A DNA stretch of 10,099 nucleotides from Pseudomonadales bacterium. GTDB lineage: Bacteria > Pseudomonadota > Gammaproteobacteria > Pseudomonadales > Azotimanducaceae. The notes under the pieces were generated by a model. That model was given only the letters and a program-made list of their open reading frames with translations. It was not told the DNA's origin and did not search any database. Of the stretch, positions 1 through 6,168 are shown piece by piece. A program made the translations under genes and the position numbers. How positions within the stretch are numbered: the stretch's first letter is position 1; each line of letters begins with the position of its first letter. The stretch covers positions 1 to 10,099 of the forward strand of contig JAKUTI010000089.1 of assembly GCA_022448765.1 (NCBI GenBank). Reading direction: 5' to 3'.

Positions 1-658
1 ACTGGATTCAAAGAACGCGGCGACACAAAAGCTTCTTGAAGCCGCCCCGGATCTTCGTGACTTTAGCGACTCAGCGTCCCGTGCGCTCTTTGAAGGCGTA
101 TGTGAATACCTTGATCGCGATGGGATTCAATATCGTGTCAATCCAAGATTGGTTAGAGGCTTGGACTATTACACGAACACGGTTTTTGAATGGGTGACGC
201 ATAAACTTGGGTCTCAGGGCACGATATGCGCTGGCGGTCGTTACGATGGGCTTGTCGAGCGTCTCGGTGGTCCCAGCGCTCCGGCGGCCGGGTTTGCCGT
301 TGGACTCGACCGTGTTGTTTTGTTGCACGAAACGTTGGCTAGGGACGTCGACCAATCAGCTGCCGATGTCTACGTCATCGCAATGGAGCGTCAGCACGAA
401 GCCTATGCACGACAGGTGGCGCAATTTGTTCGGAGAGAAACATCGCTGCGAGTTCGACAGCATTTGGGTGGTGGCAAAGTCAGGGTACAAATGCGCCACG
501 CTGATCGCAGTGGAGCTCGGTGGGCGGTTATTGTCGGCGACCACGAAGTAGCCGAAAATCGTGTGGCCTTGAAATGGCTGCGAGAAGAATCGGTACAAGA
601 ATCGCTGGATTTTGAGCAATTAGCAGCGTCTCTCAATGGATCTTTGGAGTCTCGTTAA
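1..658 (+). CDS. hisS: Histidyl-tRNA synthetase, C-terminal half (5' truncated by window edge)
   Basis: Cytoplasmic class II aminoacyl-tRNA synthetase that charges tRNA-His with histidine using ATP. The frame is open from base 2, so the gene begins outside the window; 218 residues are visible, against roughly 420 for the whole protein in E. coli. Fragment residues 50-57 are the histidine-specific motif LVRGLDYY, residues 77-84 are the second histidine motif AGGRYDGL, and residues 97-104 (GFAVGLDR) are class II motif 3 with its ATP-binding Arg. From about residue 120 to the end lies the alpha/beta anticodon-binding domain (ADVYVIAM onward). The stop is TAA at 656-658, and its last base is the first base of the yfgM ATG, so the two genes should be translationally coupled. 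Nothing visible is broken. Family assignment is secure. Confidence 0.97.
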   Translation, partial: LDSKNAATQKLLEAAPDLRDFSDSASRALFEGVCEYLDRDGIQYRVNPRLVRGLDYYTNTVFEWVTHKLGSQGTICAGGRYDGLVERLGGPSAPAAGFAVGLDRVVLLHETLARDVDQSAADVYVIAMERQHEAYARQVAQFVRRETSLRVRQHLGGGKVRVQMRHADRSGARWAVIVGDHEVAENRVALKWLREESVQESLDFEQLAASLNGSLESR

Positions 659-1284
659 TGTCTGACTATCTTTCAGACGAAGAACAATCGGAACGATTAC
701 AGCGATGGTGGGGGGAAAATTGGAAGTCCCTTGTTGGAAGTGTGCTATTGGCGATGGTCGCTGTGGTGGGCTGGAATGAATACCAGTCGTATACAGTCGC
801 GCGGAACCAATCTGCCGCAAAAGCATACCAGTCGTTCATCGATGCACGCGATGCCGGACAGCCGGTCGAAGATTTATTGTCTGAAATCGACGATGAACAC
901 GGCAAAACTTCCTATCAAATATTCTCGTTCCTATACCGAGCAAAAGACGCCGTCACGGAAAGCGACTGGGACACGGCGCTAGGGTATCTGAATTCCGCGA
1001 CATTGCTCACGAATGATCCCGAGCTTTTGGATCTGGTTCGACTGCGTAAGGCTAGGGTTCAATTCCAGCTTGAGAAGTTCGATGAGACCTTGGCTACACT
1101 CGGGGAAATCAAGGGAGTGGGGTTCAAGGTGGGAGTATCGGAATTGACCGGCGATATTCATCGGTCACTGAACGATAAGGTACGAGCCGCCGAGGCGTAT
1201 CAAGCCGCCATTGCGGAGGCGGAAGATTCGTCGGCCGTCGTCATACTGAAGTTGAAGCTGTCAAGTTTGGGAATTGATCCGTGA
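658..1284 (+). CDS. yfgM: YfgM-type ancillary SecYEG translocon subunit (TPR protein)
   Basis: 208 residues, close to the usual length of the YfgM (UPF0070) family. The N-terminus is short, charged and cytoplasmic (residues 1-21, with the family-typical DEEQ and RWWGENW). One membrane helix follows at about 24-42 (SLVGSVLLAMVAVVGWNEY), and then a helical TPR-like periplasmic domain from about 45 to 208. In E. coli YfgM works with PpiD at SecYEG and helps newly exported proteins reach periplasmic chaperones; that role is carried over by family and synteny, not shown here. Start: ATG overlapping the hisS stop (TAATG), with GGAG at 646-649 eight bases upstream. The TGA stop overlaps the GTG start of bamB (GTGA, four bases). 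The position between hisS and bamB is the same as in E. coli and supports the call. Confidence 0.9.
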   Translation: MSDYLSDEEQSERLQRWWGENWKSLVGSVLLAMVAVVGWNEYQSYTVARNQSAAKAYQSFIDARDAGQPVEDLLSEIDDEHGKTSYQIFSFLYRAKDAVTESDWDTALGYLNSATLLTNDPELLDLVRLRKARVQFQLEKFDETLATLGEIKGVGFKVGVSELTGDIHRSLNDKVRAAEAYQAAIAEAEDSSAVVILKLKLSSLGIDP

Positions 1285-2510
1285 TCGCGAGAACTGCCAG
1301 AGGGCTTGCCGTCTGCTGTGCCCTCCAATTATTGGTGGGTTGCACCGTGTTCGCGTGGCTCCCGTTCGTTGATCCGCCCGAGACTGATCCCGACGAAATT
1401 TCCCCGCTCGTTGCATTTGAAGAAGAAGCCGAGGTTGTCCGGCTTTGGTCGGCGAGCGTCGGCAAGGGGTTGGGGCGTAAGTATTTGAGGCTATCGCCGG
1501 CATTGGCTGGAGATCGGGTTTTTGCTGCAGACGCTTACGGAGTTGTTGAAGCGCGGGACCGTTTCGATGGATCAATTGTTTGGAGCAGTCGCATCGGAGC
1601 GGTTTCGGGATATTCGCGGTACAAGTTTTGGGACAGAAGAGACCCTTCATTCGTGACCGGCGGCGTTGGGATGGGGAATGGTCTGATACTTTTAGGCACG
1701 ACCGCAGGTGAGATTATCGCGCTTGATATTGCTGATGGAACAGAGGTGTGGCGGACCGATGTGTCCAGTGAAGTTTTGGCTCCCCCTGTAGCTAAAAGGG
1801 ATGCGGTTGTACTTCAGACCTCCGATGGCAAGCTCGTTGCGTTGGAGCGCACTGATGGAACAAAGCGCTGGATCTTTGATACGCAGGTTCCGATTCTCAC
1901 GTTACGCGGTACGGCGACACCGGTACTTGAACGTGAGGTCGTGTTCGCTGGATTTTCAACCGGGATGATCGCTGCTGTTGACCTGAAAACTGGCGCACCG
2001 GTATGGGAACAGCGCGTGATGCTTCCGCAGGGGCGTTCTGAATTGGACCGTATGGTAGACGTTGACGGTAGCCCCCTCTACAGCGGGAACACCGTGTACG
2101 CCGTCAGTTATCAAGGCCGACTCAAAGCGATCCGCGCAAGCGATGGGGCTGTTGTATGGGAGATCGAAGCATCGTCGTACTTGGACCCGGCAGAAGGTTA
2201 TGGGCAGGTCTACGTTGTAACCGACAAAGACATCATTATGGCCGTGGACCAGCAACAGGGTCAGATCGTATGGCAGCAAGAGGGTCTTCGAAACCGAGCG
2301 TTAAGCAGTCCACTCGCGTTCGGCAACTATCTTGTTGTCGCAGATGACGAAGGATACGTTCACGTAATAGCCCAAAGTGATGGTCGATTCGTGGCGCGTC
2401 GTAAGATTGGAGGCGGAGGAACGCGGTCGTCGATGGTCCAGCGTGATGGCACCGTGTATGTACAAACGAACAAAGGTAAGTTGGTCGCGTTGGAGATAAG
2501 GCGGGGCTGA
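1281..2510 (+). CDS. bamB: Outer membrane assembly lipoprotein BamB
   Basis: 409 residues (E. coli 392). This is the beta-propeller lipoprotein of the BAM complex, which binds BamA and assists insertion of beta-barrel proteins into the outer membrane. Residues 1-20 form a lipoprotein signal with a basic N-terminus and hydrophobic core, ending in the lipobox L18-V19-G20-C21. Residue 22 is Thr, not Asp, so Lol sorting to the outer membrane is expected. The rest shows PQQ-like blades, each marked by a V/R-W strand (VWSSRIG, VWRTDV, RWIFDT, VWEQRV, VWEIEA, VWQQEG). The family-typical segment RSELDRMVDVDGSP lies near residues 251-264. The start is GTG inside the yfgM stop, with a modest GGGA at 1269-1272. 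The stop overlaps the der start (TGATG). PQQ-like blades alone could suggest a dehydrogenase, but the lipobox, the missing catalytic domain and the synteny point to BamB. Confidence 0.95.
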   Translation: MIARTARGLAVCCALQLLVGCTVFAWLPFVDPPETDPDEISPLVAFEEEAEVVRLWSASVGKGLGRKYLRLSPALAGDRVFAADAYGVVEARDRFDGSIVWSSRIGAVSGYSRYKFWDRRDPSFVTGGVGMGNGLILLGTTAGEIIALDIADGTEVWRTDVSSEVLAPPVAKRDAVVLQTSDGKLVALERTDGTKRWIFDTQVPILTLRGTATPVLEREVVFAGFSTGMIAAVDLKTGAPVWEQRVMLPQGRSELDRMVDVDGSPLYSGNTVYAVSYQGRLKAIRASDGAVVWEIEASSYLDPAEGYGQVYVVTDKDIIMAVDQQQGQIVWQQEGLRNRALSSPLAFGNYLVVADDEGYVHVIAQSDGRFVARRKIGGGGTRSSMVQRDGTVYVQTNKGKLVALEIRRG

Positions 2511-3907
2511 TGACTTCCTCGTACGAGGGGCGCGTTACCGTGGCCCTGGTTGGTCGACCCAACGTGGGTAAGTCCACTCTATTTAATCGCCTTTGCGGTA
2601 GCAGAAATGCCCTAGTTCACGACCGCCCGGGGTTAACGCGAGATAGACAATACGGGCAGATGTTTGTCGGCGAAAAGCGACTGACGTTAATCGACACCGG
2701 TGGTTTGTACGATGGGTCGGATATGGCGCAACTCACGACGGACCAGGTATACCTGGCCGTAGACGAGGCTAATTTCGTGCTGTTTCTGGTTGACGGTCAA
2801 AGCGGTGTAACGCAAGCGGACGAGGTGATTGCAGAACAATTGCGACGGCGCGATACCGACTTGGCCGTTGTCGTCAATAAAGTAGACCGACATGACGCGA
2901 ATAGCGCGGTAATTGATTTCCTGGGATTTGGGTTTGATCAGGTGCTGGCGGTTTCGGCGGCGCATGGGCGGGGAATCGCGGAGCTAAAGAACTCGCTGAG
3001 CGAATTGGTGGGCGAAGATAGCGATGTGATTAATGATGCTGGCATCCCCGTAGCCGTGATCGGACGCCCGAACGTTGGCAAGTCGACCCTCGTTAATACG
3101 CTAGTTGGTAAGCAACAGCAGATCGTATCTGCTGAGCCAGGTACGACGCGTGACGCGATCAGTGTGCCCGTGCAACGGGACGGCGTTGACTACAGCTTTA
3201 TTGATACGGCCGGTGTTCGTCGGAAGGGTCGGGTATCGGATGTGATTGAGAAGTTTTCTGTTGTCAAAACGTTGTCTGCAATGGACCGGGCGCATGTGGC
3301 GTTGCTTTTGGTGGATGCACGGGAGGGATTGGTTGATCAAGATCTGCACTTGTTGGAGTACGCGGCAGATGCGGGTACCGGGGTCATCTTGTTGGTTAAC
3401 AAGTGGGACGGGATAGATATTGAACATCGACAGTGGGTAAAGGCAGAGACACAGCGGCGACTTCGAGTTGCCCCTTGGATTCCGGTGCACTTCGTGTCCG
3501 CGTTGCATGGGAGCGGTGTGGGTGAACTCTTTGTCGATATCCAACGCGTGAACAAAGCAGGGGCGTTTGATGTAAAAACACCGCAGCTCACACGGGTGCT
3601 GGAAAACGCTGTTTCAGATCATCCGCCCCACAGTGTCGGGGGTCGTACGATCAAATTACGTTACGCGCACAAAGTTGGCGGGCATCCGCCCTCAATACTA
3701 ATTCACGGCAATCGAACGGAGGCTCTTCAGCCAAACTACGTGAGGTATCTGGAGAACTGTTTCCGTGATGTTTTTGACCTTACCGGTCTGCCGGTAAGAT
3801 TACGTTTTCGTTCCTCGGACAATCCGTTTAAAGGTCGTCGCAATGAACTCAACCGGCGTCAATTGAAACAACGAGAACGCCTTATTCGGCATTCGCGGAA
3901 GCGTTAA
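2510..3907 (+). CDS. der: Ribosome biogenesis GTPase Der (EngA)
   Basis: 465 residues (E. coli about 490). Essential cytoplasmic GTPase with two tandem G domains, needed for maturation of the 50S subunit. G domain 1: P-loop GRPNVGKST at 15-23, DTGG at 62-65, NKVD at 123-126. G domain 2: P-loop GRPNVGKST at 185-193, DTAG at 232-235, NKWD at 297-300, SALHGSG after that. The C-terminal KH-like domain (about 345-440) contains RTIKLRYAHKVGGHPPSILI, and the protein ends in a strongly basic tail (RRNELNRRQLKQRERLIRHSRKR split over two arms). Both nucleotide-binding sites are intact. The start ATG shares a base with the bamB stop; AAGG at 2498-2501 is a plausible ribosome binding site. The last 26 bases overlap the 3' end of the peptidase gene on the other strand, so the two transcripts must be convergent. 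Confidence 0.97.
   Translation: MTSSYEGRVTVALVGRPNVGKSTLFNRLCGSRNALVHDRPGLTRDRQYGQMFVGEKRLTLIDTGGLYDGSDMAQLTTDQVYLAVDEANFVLFLVDGQSGVTQADEVIAEQLRRRDTDLAVVVNKVDRHDANSAVIDFLGFGFDQVLAVSAAHGRGIAELKNSLSELVGEDSDVINDAGIPVAVIGRPNVGKSTLVNTLVGKQQQIVSAEPGTTRDAISVPVQRDGVDYSFIDTAGVRRKGRVSDVIEKFSVVKTLSAMDRAHVALLLVDAREGLVDQDLHLLEYAADAGTGVILLVNKWDGIDIEHRQWVKAETQRRLRVAPWIPVHFVSALHGSGVGELFVDIQRVNKAGAFDVKTPQLTRVLENAVSDHPPHSVGGRTIKLRYAHKVGGHPPSILIHGNRTEALQPNYVRYLENCFRDVFDLTGLPVRLRFRSSDNPFKGRRNELNRRQLKQRERLIRHSRKR
3779..3798. repeat. Perfect inverted repeat (8-bp arms, TCTG loop) inside der
   Basis: CTTACCGG, loop TCTG, then CCGGTAAG. The arms are exact reverse complements. It lies in the coding sequence for the KH-like domain of Der, about 110 bases before the stop. 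No T run follows on the + strand (the next bases are ATTACGTTTTCG), and an A run follows on the − strand, so it is not a canonical intrinsic terminator in either direction. Because der and the peptidase gene overlap tail to tail, any signal that ends transcription must lie within a coding region, and this hairpin is one candidate. Function is inferred only. Confidence 0.5.
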
Positions 3908-4724
3908 TTACGTCGACAAAGACTAGTGGATCCACGCGCGTTCCTTGGAGGCTCACGCTCCAATGGAGGTGGGGTCCAGTGGCCCTCCCCGTCGCACCAA
4001 CGGTTCCTATGATCGAATCTCTTTCGATTTGTTGTTGCTGTTGTACGTTGACCTCGTGTAGGTGACAAAGCATCGAGACAAATCCGCCGCCATGATCAAC
4101 AAGGACGGTGTTTCCGTTGAAAAAGAAATTCCCCACGACGACGACAACCCCCGAGGCCGGGCTTTTAACGGGCGTTCCCTGCGCTGCCGCGATATCGACA
4201 CCGGAATGAGGACTCCGAGGTTGGCCGTTAAAAAAACGTCGAAATCCAAACTCGCTCGTCACTGTGCCTTGAACTGGAAGGTTGATGGGACGCAATTGTG
4301 TTGGCGCTCTAGAAACCAGGTTGTAAGCAGTTCGCATTCGGACGGATTCGGATTCGATTCGTTGTAAATCGCTGGCCAAAGGATCTACCAGGCGCGGATT
4401 GTCGACGGTGAGATGCTGTTCTCGATACGTTTTCGCAATGACCTTGAATAGTAATTCGGTGTTGGACTTTGCTGCGTGCGCGATTACAACGTGTTTGCCA
4501 GGTTTGGTCGTTAGGGGCAGCGCCACGATGGCGCGGTTGTCCAGCCGGAGCTGCGGAACGTCCTGAAAAGAGACGGTTGTTGTGGACGGGGGAACGATGA
4601 CTTCAACGACACCCCCGGGAAAGCCTAGGGGAACAGCAGCAACCGAGGGTAGAGCGAATAGACAAACGATAATTCTATAGATCGGATTTCGCCCGTTCGT
4701 GAGTGGAAATGACCTCGGCTTCAA
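3882..4724 (-). CDS. Secreted M23-family metallopeptidase (LytM/lysostaphin-type fold)
   Basis: 280 residues. M23 zinc peptidases cleave peptide cross-links of peptidoglycan, or act as degenerate activators of such enzymes. Residues about 13-30 (NPIYRIIVCLFALPSVAA) are a likely signal peptide preceded by basic residues, so a periplasmic location is expected. Residues 35-145 form an N-terminal domain of the kind that precedes M23 in many proteobacterial proteins. Residues about 153-270 are the peptidase domain: H173 and D177 (HSGVD), H221 in CHLH, and H252/H254 in PHLHW. All metal and catalytic residues are therefore present and activity is expected. A QQQQQ run sits at 228-232. The only standard start before the signal peptide is TTG at 4722-4724, because a TAG at 4737-4739 closes the frame; no good ribosome binding site is seen, so translation probably depends on coupling with xseA, which it overlaps by 50 bases. 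It occupies the slot held by yfgJ in E. coli. Substrate unknown. Confidence 0.9.
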   Translation of the reverse strand: MKPRSFPLTNGRNPIYRIIVCLFALPSVAAVPLGFPGGVVEVIVPPSTTTVSFQDVPQLRLDNRAIVALPLTTKPGKHVVIAHAAKSNTELLFKVIAKTYREQHLTVDNPRLVDPLASDLQRIESESVRMRTAYNLVSRAPTQLRPINLPVQGTVTSEFGFRRFFNGQPRSPHSGVDIAAAQGTPVKSPASGVVVVVGNFFFNGNTVLVDHGGGFVSMLCHLHEVNVQQQQQIERDSIIGTVGATGRATGPHLHWSVSLQGTRVDPLVFVDVINASANAE

Positions 4725-6048
4725 TACTGCCGTCGGCTACGTGTGCGACTAACGTTTCTCCTCGGCTAACTTGGTCAATGGCAGAGATTGGTTGGCCCCA
4801 CTGAGTGCCATCAGGAAGCGCCACAATGCCGTAGCCTCGCTCTAACGTATCTAATGGACTAACCGCATTGAGGGCGCGGGCCAGAGACTGTAGACGATCC
4901 TGGGATCCTCCAACTTTCATTTGCACGGCTCGCGAAATATTGGCGAGAAGAGTATTGATCGTGGTCGCGCGGAAATTGAGCGCGCTCAATGGGTTTGATT
5001 TTTGGAGAAGTTGGTATGCGTACTGTAACGAGAGTTCAGCTTTGGCCAGTGAATGGGAAGTTTGTTGTCCCAATCGTTGATGTAATTCGTTTAATCGTTC
5101 TGACTTGAGTTGGATGTTGCGACCGGGATGGATCAGTCGCGTGATACGAGCAGATAGAGCGTCACGGTTGCGAAGGACTTGTGCTTCGACAAACAACTGC
5201 AATCTATTTCGTGTCCGGTTGATTGAAGCTCCCAACTCGAGCGCCGAAGGCGTGATCAATTCGGACGCGGCTGATGGTGTAGCAGCTCGGTGATCGGCCA
5301 CGAAATCCGAAATGGTGTAATCGGTTTCGTGTCCGATGGCCGAAACAATTGGTATTGGGGATGCAGCGATGCTGCGCGCGACAGTCTCTAGGTTGAATGT
5401 CCAGAGATCTTCGATCGAACCTCCGCCGCGTGCGAGCACTGCGACGTCGGGAGCCGGGTGCATGGCGTCGAGTTGGTTTAGCGCATCAACGATCTCGTGT
5501 TCCGCTTCTGTCCCCTGCACCGCCGCCGGAATCAGGATTAATTTCACGACGGGGTAACGCCGTTTGATGACCGAAACAATGTCCCGGAACGCGGCGCTGG
5601 TCGGAGATGTAATGACGGCGATTCGACGTGGCATAGAAGGTAAAGGTCTCTTAACTGACGAATCGAAAAGCCCCTCGTGGGAGAGTTTGGTCTTTAGCCG
5701 CTCGAAAGCGGCACGCAACGCGCCCTCGCCGGCCGGTTCGATATGTTCGACAACGGCTTGAAAATCGCCACGTGTTTGGTAAAGCGTTAGTTTTGCGCGT
5801 ATCAAGACGTGCATTCCATCCGATATCGATTGCCGCACAGAGCGGTTGCGGTTAACAAACATTGCGCAGCGTATCTGCGAGCGATCGTCCTTGAGGCTGA
5901 AATACCAATGGCCCGACGTCGGTTGCCTGAAATTAGAAACTTCCCCCTCGATTTGGATGAGGGGATAGGCCTCCTCAAGAAGTGCCCGAGCCTCGGTGGT
6001 GACTTCGGTTACGCTCCGGATTGGTTGGTTGTGATCTAGAGGGAGCAC
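4675..6048 (-). CDS. xseA: Exodeoxyribonuclease VII large subunit
   Basis: 457 residues (E. coli 456). With the small subunit XseB, which is not in this window, it forms exonuclease VII. That enzyme degrades single-stranded DNA from both ends and acts in mismatch repair and in clearing damaged or protein-linked ends. Domains in order: an OB-fold at about 10-105 (IQIEGEVSNF, SGHWYFSLKD), then the catalytic domain with RIAVITSPTSAAFRDI at 142-157, GGGSIEDLWTFN at 208-219 and GHETDYTISDFVAD at 239-252 followed by HRAATPSAASE. Next is a long helical coiled-coil region (about 270-400), and a C-terminal segment beginning near SPLDTLERGYGIV. All signature motifs are intact. The start is GTG at 6046-6048; an in-frame TAA lies only three codons upstream, so no earlier start is possible. 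It is transcribed divergently from guaB, with a LexA-like box 56-71 bases upstream of its start codon. The peptidase gene follows with overlap. Confidence 0.97.
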   Translation of the reverse strand: MLPLDHNQPIRSVTEVTTEARALLEEAYPLIQIEGEVSNFRQPTSGHWYFSLKDDRSQIRCAMFVNRNRSVRQSISDGMHVLIRAKLTLYQTRGDFQAVVEHIEPAGEGALRAAFERLKTKLSHEGLFDSSVKRPLPSMPRRIAVITSPTSAAFRDIVSVIKRRYPVVKLILIPAAVQGTEAEHEIVDALNQLDAMHPAPDVAVLARGGGSIEDLWTFNLETVARSIAASPIPIVSAIGHETDYTISDFVADHRAATPSAASELITPSALELGASINRTRNRLQLFVEAQVLRNRDALSARITRLIHPGRNIQLKSERLNELHQRLGQQTSHSLAKAELSLQYAYQLLQKSNPLSALNFRATTINTLLANISRAVQMKVGGSQDRLQSLARALNAVSPLDTLERGYGIVALPDGTQWGQPISAIDQVSRGETLVAHVADGSIEAEVISTHERAKSDL

Positions 6049-6103
6049 GAACTCACATTAAGCTGGCTGCGCCGGAGTAACAAGTCTTGGTGTCGAGGCT
6101 TGA

Positions 6104-6119
6104 CTGTATTTGTTTACAG
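6104..6119. promoter_or_regulatory. Putative LexA (SOS) operator between xseA and guaB
   Basis: CTGTATTTGTTTACAG matches the CTGT-N8-ACAG form of the LexA box of E. coli and many gamma- and betaproteobacteria. The outer half-sites are perfect, seven of eight spacer bases are A or T, and 13 of 16 positions agree with CTGTATATATATACAG. The five-base arms CTGTA/TACAG form an inverted repeat. It lies in the 120-base divergent gap, 55 bases of sequence before the xseA start codon, and it covers the likely -35 of guaB. LexA control of the repair gene xseA is the natural reading; control of guaB is possible. Binding is inferred from sequence only. Confidence 0.6.
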
Positions 6120-6141
6120 AAACCGGGCTCGCGCGTAAGAT
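6113..6141 (+). promoter_or_regulatory. Putative sigma70 promoter for guaBA
   Basis: TTTACA at 6113-6118 (five of six bases of TTGACA), a 17-base spacer, and TAAGAT at 6136-6141 (four of six bases of TATAAT). The expected start of transcription is near 6148-6150, about 20 bases before the guaB start codon, leaving just enough leader for the ribosome binding site. The bases after the -10 (TGCGCGC) are G+C-rich. Such discriminators are typical of promoters shut down by ppGpp, and guaBA is under stringent control in E. coli. The -35 is inside the LexA-like box. Confidence 0.5.
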
Positions 6142-6157
6142 TGCGCGCTTACTTTCC

Positions 6158-6163
6158 GGAGGG
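6158..6163 (+). promoter_or_regulatory. Strong ribosome binding site of guaB
   Basis: GGAGGG, five bases before the ATG at 6169. It is the strongest Shine-Dalgarno sequence in the window and fixes the guaB start. Confidence 0.85.
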
Positions 6164-6168
6164 CAAAC

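Noticed and set aside
3101..3544. − strand open frame opposite der
   Set aside because: It lies wholly within the second G domain of Der, whose motifs are intact. The antisense product has no recognisable domain.
4029..4045. CAG/CAA-type run (QQQQQ) in the peptidase as a functional repeat
   Set aside because: Only five glutamines with mixed codons, between recognisable strands of the M23 domain; a surface-loop insertion is the simplest reading.
4062..4367. + strand open frame opposite the M23 peptidase
   Set aside because: The product is charged and unlike any family, there is no convincing ribosome binding site, and the opposite strand carries all M23 catalytic motifs.
6049..6103. A − strand promoter for xseA
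   Set aside because: No pair of hexamers with acceptable spacing stood out. One must exist near the LexA-like box, but I cannot place it from the sequence.
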